DNA from: Physella acuta
Lineage: Eukaryota > Mollusca > Gastropoda > Physidae
DNA length: 64,000 bases
Reading direction: 5' to 3'
NCBI RefSeq assembly: GCF_028476545.1
Contig: NW_026732717.1
Coordinates: forward strand, 62,001-126,000
Numbering within the stretch: position 1 is the stretch's first letter; each line of letters starts with the position of its first letter. The notes beneath the pieces are model-generated. The model worked only from the letters and a program-made list of their open reading frames with translations, made no database searches and had not been told where the DNA came from. Positions 1 through 12,235 of this stretch are shown piece by piece. The translations under genes were made by a program, and so were the position numbers.

Positions 1-509
1 TATCACTACTTTGAAAAGATATTGTAAGTTAACCAACTGCTATTTGAACAATGCATGAGTATATCGATGTCGCTAGTATCTGCGATGTGTACCCAGCTTG
101 TGACTTTTGTGGTGTTTTAAGAAGACTCATACCTGCTGACGTAGTTATCAAACAAATTCGCTACCTGTTGGAGTTTAAATGTCGTTGTATTTGTCCAAAG
201 ATTAGCTCAGCGTCCTGAAAAACTTTAGCTCCTTCTGTACTAAGCTCCTGCTATGTTCGGAGATCTATAAGCTAAAATAAACAAGTTGCTAAATAAATTA
301 TCTGTAGTGGTATCAAGTGCAGAAGGCTAAACATGCAAATTTTATAATAGAAAGATTTTTATTTTTAAGGGCATTTAACGATGCTTTTTTTAGTTCTATT
401 TATTAAAATATATATCTAGTGTACGCGAGTTGACCTCTAGTTGTGAACGATGTCCATCTGTCATTTCCGTTTTCACATTTCCTGTAAGATACGGCAGGAT
501 TTTATTTTT
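1..509. other. spacer, nothing recognised
   Basis: AT-rich sequence with no convincing coding region, RNA gene or repeat boundary. Short open frames here lack any recognisable domain. Confidence 0.5.
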
Positions 510-661
510 GCGAGATAAGTAAGTTGGCATGAAGTTTTTTTCTCTAGCTGCTTTGTGAGATAAATAAATTGACATGCCCTTTTTTCCTTTTTTTTTTGCG
601 AGATAAGTAAGTTGACGAAGTTTTTTTCTAGCTGCTTTGTGAGATAAGTAAACTGACATGC
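510..661. repeat. two-copy ~70-bp tandem repeat
   Basis: A block beginning GCGAGATAAGTAAGTTG and running through AGCTGCTTTGTGAGATAA occurs twice head to tail, separated by a pyrimidine-rich run. It also produces the repetitive 'YLSHKAAR' peptide on the minus strand, which is not a gene. Confidence 0.7.
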
Positions 662-1570
662 AACAACAGCAAAAAGGACGGAGTTAGAAGATATGAAAGT
701 GGGGGTGACCTACACTTATTTGTGGTACAACTGACAGCAAGACAAACAGAAAGACTGACAGAGAGTCCCACTGACCTGAATTTCAGTGAAGCCTGGGTGT
801 CACAAGAAAACTGAGACGACAATGCTGACGTATCAGAATGACAGACAACTGGCAATTAAACACATGTTTTAAAAAAATAAAATGTACTAAATGATTTGAA
901 TGTTTTAAAAAAGAAACCAACTTTGCCTATAAAAACGATTCAAACGAACAACGCTTAACTTAAAAACACTAACCTAACTGCTGATCTAGCAGGCCTTAAT
1001 ATTGGAGGTGACTTTTGAAATATTCAATAAAAGAACGCAGCTTTGTTGAATTGAATAAATGAGGAAAAAATGGTATAAAATTAATTAAAACCTGACGTTG
1101 ATGACGAAGTCGAAGTGTCTAAATCCATTTAGTATCCGAGACCACGTGACAGTGTGGAGCCAATAGCCGACCAGAAGGAACACCTACGCCACCTCGCGGG
1201 CCGTCCAACAGGTCTGGCCGGTGATTAGGTTCCAGCCGTGGCTTCCCCGGCATTAAGTGGCTTCTTTTATCCCATTTTCTATACCTGTCTTTCTTCGTTT
1301 CGACTTGTTTGGACGAGTTTGGTTTTTAAATACTTTTTTTTTACCGTCTTTCTGTTTTGGTGGATTGCGTGTGAGATTTGGGTTCAGATGTGAATTAGGT
1401 TTATTTTTGGTTAGAAAGATTGAAATTTGGGAACACATACCCACGCTAAAATTAATTCACATCAACAGGAACACGCACCATCAATGACCTGTCCTACACC
1501 ATCAATAAACCACCGACGTGAATAGGTCTCAACACCCACGTGTAAGTTGCAACAACCAAAATGGCTGTAT
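662..1570. other. spacer, nothing recognised
   Basis: No domain, RNA gene or transposon end seen. A G+C-richer stretch near 1,140-1,260 is the only compositional change. Confidence 0.45.
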
Positions 1571-1628
1571 AGCATCGTTAAACTTAACATATATTTTTAT
1601 AGCATCGTTAAACTTAACATATATTTTA
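1571..1628. repeat. tandem duplication, ~30 bp x 2
   Basis: AGCATCGTTAAACTTAACAT followed by an AT stretch occurs twice in direct succession. Confidence 0.85.
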
Positions 1629-1716
1629 TACCAATCGTCCAGCCCAATGTCATCCACGAGCACACACAGCAGAAAACAACCACATCAATAAACCATCTTA
1701 CTCCGTCGTCTATCAT

Positions 1717-1895
1717 GTGTTTAAACACCCAGTATACACTGTGTTTAAACACAATGTCTATCCTGTGTTTAAACACCCTGTCTATTCCGTGTTTAAACAC
1801 CCTGTCTATCCCGTGTTTAAACACTCCGTCTATCCCGTGTTTAAACACCCCGTCTACCCTGTGTTTAAACACCCCGTCTACCCTGTGTTTAAATA
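1717..1895. repeat. minisatellite, 24-bp unit, ~7.5 copies
   Basis: Units start every 24 bases (1717, 1741, 1765 ... 1885) with GTGTTTAAACACC then a variable TGTCTATCC-like half. Each intact unit holds the 8-bp palindrome GTTTAAAC. The period is a multiple of three, so both strands give spurious repetitive open frames. Confidence 0.95.
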
Positions 1896-2141
1896 CAGCG
1901 ACGACGCGATAATTTATCCTTTGTAAGGGAGGTCAGCCAGAAATAATTGGTGCTCTCCCCTGACCTCTGGACCGATGTCGTTAACCAAGGGCGGTCACTC
2001 GAGTCGCACCAGTCTGTGGGTGACAGTGGGTCGTCTGGCCAGCGACTACTCACGTTCTACCTACGGGTATACAGTTTTAACTCTACCTACTGGCACATTT
2101 TTATTTCTACCTACAGGCATAGTTTTATTTTTATCTACGGG

Positions 2142-2783
<642 letters not shown>

Positions 2784-2850
2784 TCTACGGGCATAAAGTT
2801 TTATTTCTACCTAAGGGGATACAATTTTATTTGTATCTACGGGCATACTT

Positions 2851-3174
2851 GGCACTTGACTGTGCGAAAAAAATTAAGTCAAAAACAAATTTCTTAAAAT
2901 ATTTCATGCGGTTGGCTGAATTAAAATACGAAAAAAAAACACGTGAAATTTAAATAGGTTAAGATTAGAGCCTGGGGCTCCTACCAGTTGCTAATTGGTG
3001 TAATTATTCCTCGCGTTTTAATTAATTTCCGCCTGGGCCGTTAATGGAGTTGGAACTCACGACAAACTTCAGGCCAGCTTGGAGAAGGTAAAAAAAAACA
3101 TCGAATATCACGTGACCTTTTTGGACGATGTACATCACGTGACAAAGGTCAGGGTCTGGTGCTTGAATAATTAA
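2851..3174. other. spacer, nothing recognised
   Basis: AT-rich, no recognisable gene or repeat. Confidence 0.5.
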
Positions 3175-4176
3175 ATAGTTCAGGTTCATGTTGTAGGAGA
3201 GTTGAATCATCAGGAAATAGTTTAGGTTCATGTTGTATAAGATTTGAATCATCAGGAAATAGTTTAGGTTCATGTTGTATAAGATTTGAATCATCAGGAA
3301 ATAGTTTAGGTTCATGTTGTATAAGATTTGAATCATCAGGAAATAGTTTAGGTTCATGTTGTAGGAGAGTTGAATCATCACGAAATAGTTTAGGTTCACG
3401 TTGTATAAGATTTGAATCATTAGGAAATAGTTTAGGTTCATGTTGTATAAGATTTGAATCATCAGGAAATAGTTCAGGTTTATGTTGTAGGAGAGTTGAA
3501 TCATTAAGAAATAGTTTAGGTTCATGTTGTATAAGATTTGAATCATTAGGAAATAGTTTAGGTTCATGTTGTATAAGAGTTGAATCATTAGGAAATAGTT
3601 CAGGTTCATGTTGTATAAGATTTGAATCATTAGGAAATAGTTTAGGTTCACGTTGTATAAGATTTGAATCATTAGGAAATAGTTTAGGTTCACGTTGTAT
3701 AAGATTTGAATCATTAGGAAATAGTTTAGGTTCACGTTGTATAAGATTTGAATCATTAGGAAATAGTTTAGGTTCATGTTGTATAAGAGTTGAATCATCA
3801 GGAAATAGTTTAGGTTCATGTTGTATAAGATTTGAATCATTAGGAAATAGTTTAGGTTCACGTTGTATAAGATTTGAATCATTAGGAAATAGTTTAGGTT
3901 CATGTTGTATAAGAGTTGAATCATCAAGAAATAGTTCATGTTCATGTTGTAGGAGAGTTGAATCATTAGGAAATAGTTCAGGTTCATGTTGTAGGAGAGT
4001 TGAATCATCAGGAAATAGTTTAGGTTCATGTTGTATAAGATTTGAATCATTAGGAAATAGTTTAGGTTCACGTTGTATAAGATTTGAATCATTAGGAAAT
4101 AGTTTAGGTTCATGTTGTATAAGAGTTGAATCATCAAGAAATAGTTCATGTTCATGTTGTATAAGAGTTTAATTCT
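3175..4176. repeat. minisatellite, 42-bp unit, ~24 copies
   Basis: Units start at 3175, 3217 and so on, each reading ATAGTTTAGGTTCATGTTGT then a TATAAGATTTGAATCAT-like half. Variants alternate (ATAAGA vs AGGAGA; CATCAGG vs CATTAGG). Because 42 is divisible by three, the minus strand is open for 411 codons (3022-4257) as a 14-residue repeat around NYFLMIQLLYNMN. I regard that frame as incidental: it has no domain, signal peptide or flanking gene structure. Confidence 0.96.
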
Positions 4177-4382
4177 CAGAAAATAATGCAAGCCATATAG
4201 TTTCTGTATCAGGAATGAATGGCCCAAGCCATAGACAAGACTGCCTATGTTTGTCATTTAATTAGACAACGTAATGTTGCTGTAGGAAATGGCTCAGTAA
4301 AGCTTAATTGTATTGATGTATTTGGCATTCAGTGGTTAGTTGTATTTTTAACAAAATGTGTTCAGATCAAGACGTGATAGAC

Positions 4383-4950
4383 GCTGAGCAGGACGATCTA
4401 TAGGACTTACTGAGCAGGATATTTTAGACTGAGCAGGTTATTTTTTTTAGACTAAACGGGATATTTTTTAGACTGAACAGGTTATTTTTTTAATCTGAAC
4501 AAAATATTTTTAGACAGCAGGATATGATTTAGATTGAACAGGATATTTTTTAGACTGAGCAGGTTGTTTTTTTTAGACTGAACATGATATTTTTTAGACT
4601 GAACATGATATTTTTTTGGACACAACAGGTTATTTTTTAGACTGAACAGGTCATTTTCTAGACTGAACGGGTTATTTTCTAGACTGAACATGATATTTTT
4701 TAGACTGAACATGATATTTTTTAGACTGAACAGGATATTTTTTATACAGAACAGGATATTTTTTAAGCTGAACAGGATATTTTTTTAGACTGAACAGGTT
4801 ATTGTTTTCGACTGAACAGGTTATTTTTTATATTGAACAAAATATTTTTTAGACTGAACAGGAAATATTTTAGACTGAACAGGATATTTTTTTACAATGA
4901 ATAAAATATTTTTAGATTGAGCAGGTAATTTTTTTAGACTGAACAGGTTA
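4383..4950. repeat. degenerate minisatellite, ~22-bp unit, ~25 copies
   Basis: Repeats of TTTTTAGACTGAACAGGATA with variable T-run length. Units vary from about 20 to 24 bp, so the array is older or less homogenised than the 42-bp array next to it. Confidence 0.92.
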
Positions 4951-5515
4951 TGTAGCTTTCAGAATATAAAGAAGCAGCTCAACCTACACGACATTGTACT
5001 TTCCTCTATTAAGAGGAATACTACAAGATTCCCTTTGTTAGAACTCCAATGCACTTTTGTAAACTTTATAACTCCAATGTATCTTATCTAATGTATCGTA
5101 TCTATCTATGTCTAGACGTTGTGCTTATCTCATCATTCGGTATTTTCCGGAACTTGATGCATTTAAAATGTTTCCTGCCTCCCCCCGGCCAAGTTTATAA
5201 TTCTAAAATCTTTTCATTACGGCAGCATGCAGTTCAATTATACTCTATTGATTCGTTGATGCAATACCGTTTTTATTCTTAACAATATTTCAAATCTCAA
5301 TATTGTTTTTTTTTTAATTTCTTTCTTAATGTTTTTAAAATATTTAAAATATCGATAATCTAATAGGAAGCATTTCAAATTGTTAAGCGGAAATTTAAAA
5401 GAAAATATTATGGAGTCTACTACAGCACAGCAGATATTGAAAAGACTTGCTTAAACGTACGTTAAATATGTTTTTGCCTAAAGCGACATCGGATACGTCT
5501 TTACGACAATCTTTA
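4951..5515. other. spacer, nothing recognised
   Basis: AT-rich sequence with a 77-codon plus-strand open frame that shows no recognisable domain. Confidence 0.45.
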
Positions 5516-5602
5516 GATATGTTGATGGATTTGTTGATGAATTTGTAGATGGATTGATGTGTTGATGGATTTGTTGATGGAATTGTTGATGGATTTGTTT
5601 AT
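5516..5602. repeat. short tandem repeat, 12-bp TTGTTGATGGAT-like
   Basis: Degenerate repeats of GATGGATTTGTT over about 85 bp. Confidence 0.85.
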
Positions 5603-5662
5603 ATCTGTACACTTTGTATCGTAGCATCCTTCCACCCTTCAATTTAAACGTTAAGTTTTGTT

Positions 5663-6226
5663 GTACACCCCCACAATTTATCTAGTACACCCACACCATT
5701 TTTCTAGTAAACCCACACCATTTGTCTGGTACACCCCACAATTTGTCTAGTACACCCCACATTTTTCTAGTACACCCCCACAATTTGTCTAGTACACCCA
5801 CACCATTTTTCTAGTACACCCCCACAATTTGTCTAGTACACCCTACAATTTGTCTAGTCCACCCCCACAATTTGTCTAGTACACCCCACAATTTGTCTAG
5901 TACACCCCACAATTTATCATGTACACCCCACAATTTGTCTAGTACAGCGCACAATTTGTCTAGTACACCCCACAATTTGTCTAGTGCACCCCACAGTTTG
6001 TCTAGTACAGCCCACAATTTGTCTAGTACACCCCACAATTTGTCTAGTACACCCCACAATTTGTCTAGTACATCCACAATTGTCTAGTACACACCACAAT
6101 TTGTCTAGTCACCACACAATTTGTCTAGTACACCCCACAATTTGTCCAGTACACCCCACAATTTGTCTTGTACACCCCCACATCTTGTCTAGTACACCCC
6201 CACACAGTGTCCAGTACACCCCCACA
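5663..6226. repeat. minisatellite, 20-22-bp unit, ~27 copies
   Basis: Repeats of GTACACCCCACAATTTGTCT with AG at the junctions. The left end is less regular (CACACCATTTTTCTAGTA variants). Confidence 0.95.
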
Positions 6227-6550
6227 TCAAGACCTCGGTCTAAACGTAAATTTTGCTCGTGATCTAACGAGAGAAACTCAACAAGTCGCCGGAGCGAAAA
6301 ATCCCATAACTGGACAGAGAAATGGGTAAATAATCGCCAGGGGAAGGGGGGAGGGTGAGGCAGGAGAGAGGGTGGGAGAGCGTCTCGCTCCTGGACCTCT
6401 GATTGAGGGATGTAAGTATCTTTCGGCTCTCTAATCCACCAATCATTTATTCATAATTTTAAAGGCAGCTCGAAGCTCTCTTCTCGCTTGTAAGTTATCT
6501 CCCTTGTCAACTTATGTACAAGTAGTATCTAACTCTCGTGAAGGCTTTTT
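6227..6550. other. spacer, nothing recognised
   Basis: No gene or repeat seen; a purine-rich stretch lies at about 6,270-6,380. Confidence 0.45.
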
Positions 6551-6622
6551 ATACATAGACCTTATATCACATGTAGACTTTATATCACATGTAGACCTTA
6601 TATCACATGTAGACCTTATATC
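6551..6622 (-). repeat. 18-bp minisatellite, inverted arm, ~4 copies
   Basis: Repeats of CTTATATCACATGTAGAC. This is the reverse complement of the unit that makes up the 31-copy array at 7,294-7,848. Confidence 0.92.
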
Positions 6623-6623
6623 G

Positions 6624-6715
6624 GTCATGCAGCATACAACAATTGTTGGCATCATCTGTCATGCCGCATACAACGATACTTGACGTCATCTGTCATGCAG
6701 CATACAACGATACTT
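6624..6715. repeat. ~33-bp tandem repeat, 3 copies
   Basis: Three units containing CATCTGTCATGCAGCATACA then ACGATACTT. Confidence 0.88.
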
Positions 6716-7293
6716 CACTCGCCCACACAGACTTACTAAGACTTACTCGCAGCTTGACAGATTTATTGGAACTTCCCGAAACAAAGTTTGTACTTCAATT
6801 TGACAATGTAAATATTAGTAGCATTAAGAAAAACGTACATCAGGCAATGTGGTAGTCTGGCCAGATACGCGACTGCTGGGAATAAAAACGTTGAGCACAC
6901 TTGCCAGATAAAATTACGAGAATCAAAGTCCAGGAAATTTCAGACGGCCAGATTTGTAAAATTTCCTGGCACAGCCCAGGAGTACCTCAAACGTTTTGAC
7001 AATTAACTTGCCAGATTTTTGCCCAGCAGACCTGCAGCCAGCCAGGGCATGAACCTGCCAGTTTGTCCAACCAAGGAGATTAAACGTTTAACAAGTTTCT
7101 AATGCAAAATAAACATCACTGGATTTACACATCTGGATCGCCTCAGAATAGATCTAGAATCTACCCAGATTTTGAGTAATGCTGTCATGAATTTAATTCC
7201 AGTGACGGTCTTACTTTAGTATGGGTGTCTAGTGAGAATACATTGGTGCGATATGAAGTCTACGTATGATATGAATTATAAGTGTAATATAAT
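6716..7293. other. spacer, nothing recognised
   Basis: Contains several CCAGATTT/GCCAG words but no clear unit. Degenerate copies of the following 18-bp repeat begin at about 7,258. Confidence 0.45.
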
Positions 7294-7848
7294 GTCTACA
7301 TGTGATATAAGGTCTACATGTGATATAAGGTCTACATGTGATATAAGGTCTACATGTGATACAAGGTCTACATGTGATATAAGGTCTACATGTGATATAA
7401 GGTCTATATGTTATATAAGGTCTACATGTGATATAAGGTCTACATGTGTTATAAGGTCTACATATGATATAAGGTCTACATGTGATATAAGGTCTACATA
7501 TGATATAAGGTCTACATGTGATATAAGGTCTACATGTGTTATAAGGTCTACATGTGATATAAGGTCTATATGTTATATAAGGTCTACATGTGATATAAGG
7601 TCTACATATGATATAAGGTCTACATGTGATATAAGGTCTACATGTGATATAAGGTCTACATGTGTTATAAGGTCTACATATGATATAAGGTCTACATGTG
7701 CTATAAGGTCTACATGTGATATAAGGTCTACATGTGATATAAGGTCTACATGTGTTATAAGGTCTACATGTGATATAAGGTCTACATATGATATAAGGTC
7801 TACATGTGATATAAGGTCTACATGTGATATAAGGTCTACATATTATAT
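7294..7848 (+). repeat. 18-bp minisatellite, direct array, ~31 copies
   Basis: Units GTCTACATGTGATATAAG with a few variants (ATATGATAT, ATGTGTTAT). The period gives a 230-codon frame of a six-residue repeat (RSTCDI), which is not a gene. Confidence 0.96.
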
Positions 7849-8151
7849 GACGTCATACTTCGCTGAATTTTCTCCCTGCCCATATTCATACGCCACTTGC
7901 GACATTTCTGCTTGTTATGAATAAATTATGTACTCATCTAGAAATCATCACCGTAGAGAAACATTGTTCTATTTACATTTGATGACGCGCCATTAAAATC
8001 TGCATGTATAGAGGCTATCAGTGATGGGGGCTTAGCTGTGTGGGGCGTTTTTTGGGGGGCTTTGTTTACCGGTATGTCATCTGTCTTCAATAAAAACTTT
8101 AAAAAAATACATACTGATGGCTGATCTGACGTTAATATAAATACATAGAAT
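7849..8151. other. spacer, nothing recognised
   Basis: No supported feature. Confidence 0.4.
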
Positions 8152-8225
8152 AGATTTCGTTTTTAGGCAAAGTACGAGTTATCTCGAATAATTACATACA
8201 TGTTTTGGCCATTTATAGAGTGCCT

Positions 8226-8277
<52 letters not shown>
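8152..8277 (+). repeat. left member of an inverted repeat pair ending in (TA)n
   Basis: A ~47-bp block containing AGGCAAAGTACGAGTTATCT is followed by a diverged ~45-bp block and (TA)n (8229-8277). The same arrangement occurs in inverse orientation at 10,129-10,315. Confidence 0.85.
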
Positions 8278-8279
<2 letters not shown>

Positions 8280-8814
8280 CCTAAATATATAATTATGTAT
8301 GAATTGACACCTTTGAAAATTACTAACTATAACACATTACCACATTACATCAAACTTTTCAATTATTTATTTCACCAATATGAAGTTGGGGGGAGGGGGA
8401 GGGGGTGTGGTGACCAAAAAGAATTTTAACAAAATTAAGACCGAAAAATATGACACAAAAGACCAACATTGAAACAAAAAAAAATGTGAAACCTGAAGAT
8501 TAAAACGCACAAAGGCGGGGCGGCTTCCTGGCGCCTGTAACTTTAGAACACATCTTAGTGGGGGAGCAACCAAGCGTGACAACCCGCATCTGACAACCTG
8601 CACAACCCTGTCGACCGTTTAATCTGACTAGTCACACTTAATTATCTGCTGATGATGTTTAATTAAGTGACCAGTCAGTCAGAATGTAATTACGGGATAA
8701 AATCAATGTTTCCCATCAGAAACAACAAAGGTGTGATTGCCTGAGGCATTGCTTTATTGATTACCCAATTAGTGCATGTGTAATCCAACCGTCAGTCAAC
8801 ATTATTTTAAAGCT
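8278..8814. other. spacer, nothing recognised
   Basis: No supported gene; a G-run and a purine-rich stretch lie near 8,385-8,410. Confidence 0.4.
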
Positions 8815-9065
8815 TAACCCTTTTACACTTCACTAAACAACCTTTAACTTTCTGTATCTAGTTCTCTTCACTACTTTACCATTCTAGCCTCATTGTAGAA
8901 CCTTTAACTTTACCCTTGTAGCTTCACTATAGAACATTTAACTTATTGTATCTAGTTATATTCAATACTTTACCCTTGTAGCTTCACTAAATAACCTTTA
9001 ACTTACTGTATCTAGTTCTCTTCACTACTTTACTCTTGTAGCTTCAATACTTAACCCTTTAAACT
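8815..9065. repeat. degenerate ~60-bp tandem repeat
   Basis: Blocks of AACCTTTAACTTACTGTATC followed by TAGTTCTCTTCACTACTTTA recur about four times with shorter intermediates. Related TTAACCCTT/CTTCACTACTTA words reappear at about 9,600-9,730. Confidence 0.75.
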
Positions 9066-9139
9066 CTACGATATACCTATTTAGGCACTACAAATATATT
9101 CTGTATCTTCGCGACTCGACCTTATAAATTGCGTCACAG

Positions 9140-9335
9140 ACCCATCAAAGTATCTGTGTGTGTCTGTATTTCTGTTTGTTTGAGTGTGTGAACACGATAA
9201 CTTGAGTACCGTCTCAGTTAGGTGGACGAAATTGTATATGTAAATATTAGATCAAACACGTAGTTTTCTTTCAACTTTCTAGCGATTTTTTGTGACAGTA
9301 AGTGTTACTGTACGCCACTTCCAATTTCTTAAAAA
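9140..9335 (+). repeat. interspersed repeat (ACCGG family), fragment 1
   Basis: Shares the order TGTGTGTCTGT, GAACACGATAACTTGAGTAC, GAAATTNNATAT-TAA, then a GCGATTT...CCACTTCC end with loci at about 30,800, 48,760 and 61,800. Class unknown. Confidence 0.6.
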
Positions 9336-10128
9336 AAAAACCTCCATGATCTAAGAATCTTATATTAGTTTCTCATAAAGCATATTCTGCGAACATTTCG
9401 CCTCTAGATCTATGTGTTTCATCTATTAAACGAGCAGCTATGTCACAAACGTACCTACTCTACTACCTACCATTTCTACGTCCTGACCTTACTTGAAGTG
9501 CCATGCTAACCCTTATTGTTGTATACGAGTAAACCAGAAACTTTAAGAGAGCCCCTTCTCGCTTTTTTTACTACACAAGTCTATGTATTACCACATAACG
9601 CTTCAAGACTTAACCTTTGAAGCTTCACATCTTAACCCTCCTTAAACTGTAACACTTAACCCTTGAAGTCCCAGTACTTAACCCTTTAAGCTTCACTACT
9701 TATCTCTTAAAGTACCCCTACTTAACCCTCCCAGTGCCAGACCTCAGCCGTAAACGCGCCCGTGTGCCCCGCCCTACCGTATATCACCCAACCAGCCGCC
9801 CCAGCAGTTAAACAAAAGTGACTCGACCAGGTAACTCCATGTTATTTCCCCCGCTGATCTATTCTCTCCCTTGGCGAATCTGACATTTCTCAGCCAGACT
9901 TGCATGGAATCGGCCTGCATGTTCGCGGCACTGCAGGTACAATTCTGTACGTCTCCCGTACACACACGTGACGTTAGTTAATTGGCTTTTGTACACAAAT
10001 TCTGTGCAGAGTTCTAATGTGAAGACATGTCATGTGAAGCGAAACAGATTTATCAGGCACGTAGTATATTATGCTTGTCTGTATCATACATGGTAGTCTG
10101 TTTCAGGAACACACGCAAACAAAGATAC
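9336..10128. other. spacer with scattered TTAACCCTT words
   Basis: Contains the TTAACCCTT/CTTCACTACTTA word cluster (about 9,600-9,730) and no recognisable gene. Confidence 0.45.
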
Positions 10129-10227
<99 letters not shown>

Positions 10228-10315
10228 TGAGGCAGTCTATCCATGTGCAGAAAATGTATGTAACATAAAATTATTCGAGATAACTCGTACTTTGCCTAAA
10301 AACGAAATCTATTCT
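10129..10315 (-). repeat. right member of an inverted repeat pair starting with (TA)n
   Basis: (TA)n from about 10,129 to 10,225, then a diverged spacer, then the exact reverse complement of the ~47-bp block at 8,152 (AGATAACTCGTACTTTGCCT). Confidence 0.85.
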
Positions 10316-10412
10316 ATAGGAGCCCTGCATTTTTCACCTACTGTCCATGGTCCTGTCCTATCTTGTACACACAGATAAATGACCTAATCTCTGTAAGATC
10401 CCGCCATAACTT

Positions 10413-11416
10413 GTACACCCAACTAAATAACCTAATCCATGTACACCCAACTAAATAACCTAATCCATGTACACCCAACTAAATAACCTAATCCATGTAC
10501 ACCCAACTAAATAACCTAATCCATGTACACCCAACTAAATAACCTAATCCATGTACACCCAACTAAATAACCTAATCCATGTACACCCAACTAAATAACC
10601 TAATCCATGTACACCCAACTAAATAACCTAATCCATGTACACCCAACTAAATAAGCTAATCCTTGTACACCCAACTAAATACCCTAATCCATGTACACCC
10701 AACTAAATACCCTAATCCATGTACACCCAACTAAATAACCTAATCCATGTACACCCAACTAAATAACCTAATCCATGTACACCCAACTAAATAACCTAAT
10801 CCATGTACACCCAACTAAATAACCTAATCCATGTAACCCAACTAAATAACCTAATCCATGTACACCCAACTAAATAACCTAATCCATGTACACCCAACTA
10901 AATAACCTAATCCATGTACACCCAACTAAATAACCTAATCCATGTACACCCAACTAAATAACCTAATCCATGTACACCCAACTAAATAACCTAATCCATG
11001 TACACCCAACTAAATACCCTAATCCATGTACACCCAACTAAATAACCTAATCCATGTACACCCAACTAAATAACCTAATCCATGTACACCCAACTAAATA
11101 ACCTAATCCCTGTACACCCAACTAAATAACCTAATCCATGTACACCCAACTAAATACCCTAATCCATGTACACCCAACTAAATAACCTAATCCATGTACA
11201 CCCAACTAAATACCCTAATCCATGTACACCCAACTAAATAACCTAATCCATGTACACCCAACTAAATAACCTAATCCATGTACACCCAACTAAATACCCT
11301 AATCCATGTACACCCAACTAAATACCCTAATCCATGTACACCCAACTAAATAACCTAATCCATGTACACCCAACTAAATAACCTAATCCATGTACACCCA
11401 ACTAAATAACCTAATC
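10413..11416. repeat. minisatellite, 28-bp unit, ~36 copies, very homogeneous
   Basis: Units GTACACCCAACTAAATAACC plus TAATCCAT repeat for 1 kb with only a handful of variants (ACCC for AACC; one 27-bp unit). This is the most homogeneous array in the window, suggesting recent expansion or strong homogenisation. Confidence 0.97.
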
Positions 11417-11839
11417 TCATCATGACACCCCACTCCCCCCCCCCCCCCCGAGTCTCACAACTTGGTGTGTGACCTGATTTTCACGGTCCCTTCACATCCA
11501 TCTCTGACAGTTCACTCAATAGAGTGCTGCCCCCCCCCCCCCTCCCCGGGGAGTCCTGGTCCCCCTCCCCGGTGAGTCCTGGGCGTGGTAGACGGCTCAT
11601 TAACTGTCTCAGACTATTTGAGACCTTTGTCTTCATCTTAGTACCTGACCCTCCCTGGCCCTACACTGGTAGGGGTCCTATAATCCACAATACGAGGACC
11701 GTCATGTGTCGCACCGTGTGTCCATGCATCAGTTGGTACCACACATGTCAGTAGCTCCACACGGCTAGGGGGGGGGGGGTGTACGATCCACGCCATGTGA
11801 CGCCTAATCGAAAAAAATCGCATTTCACTAAAAATGAGG
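11417..11839. other. spacer with poly-C runs
   Basis: Poly-C runs at about 11,430-11,450 and 11,527-11,546 and a poly-G run near 11,770. No gene recognised. Confidence 0.45.
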
Positions 11840-12075
11840 GGTCGGCGTGGTCGAGTCGGTAAAGCTCATGGTTGCTAAACCGAAAAAGTCTCGAGTTCGA
11901 ACCCTTGGGCAGATGAGGCTCGTTAGCTGGGGACAGCCACTCTTCTAGGAGAGACAACTCCAAAATTAAACAACTGCTGCCTTGTAGTTTGTTCTTGGTT
12001 GGACAAAGGCTATGGAAGCAAATCCAAAAAGAAAAGCAGGCTGAAATCGGAGTCAATGGCCTCAATGGCGCATAA
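11840..12075 (+). mobile_element. tRNA-Ser-derived SINE, full head
   Basis: The head has an A-box-like GGCGTGGTCGAGTCGG, an anticodon-arm-like GGTTGCTAAACC (compatible with Ser-GCT) and a B-box-like CGAGTTCGAACCC, in the spacing of a tRNA with a long variable arm. An unrelated ~170-bp body follows (GGGGACAGCCACTCTTC onward). The mispaired stems and long tail argue against a working tRNA. The right end is not certain and no target duplication was found. Confidence 0.78.
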
Positions 12076-12104
12076 CCAGTTGACACGTAACGCTTAATTG
12101 TGTT

Positions 12105-12235
12105 GGAGGCGTGGTCGAGTCGGCAAAAAGATCATGGTTGATAAATGCAATCAAAAACAAGTCTCGAGTTCAAACCCACTGGCAGATAAATCTCGATCCC
12201 CTTCAACACTAATAATTAAGAACGAAGAAGAAGAA
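12105..12235 (+). mobile_element. second tRNA-Ser-derived SINE, short and degraded
   Basis: Repeats the head (GGAGGCGTGGTCGAGTCGGC ... GTCTCGAGTTCAAACCC) with internal insertions and lacks most of the body. It ends in a (GAA)n-like tail near 12,220. Confidence 0.7.

Noticed and set aside
3022-4257. 411-codon minus-strand frame as a gene
   Set aside because: It is the translation of the 42-bp minisatellite, with no domain, no flanking structure and a period divisible by three.
10413-11416. CRISPR-like or telomeric array
   Set aside because: The 28-bp units are contiguous with no unique spacers, and the unit is not a TTAGGG-type telomere repeat. The sequence is eukaryotic.
11840-11912. Functional tRNA-Ser gene
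   Set aside because: A/B boxes are recognisable, but stems are mispaired and the sequence continues into a SINE body; a second degraded copy lies nearby.
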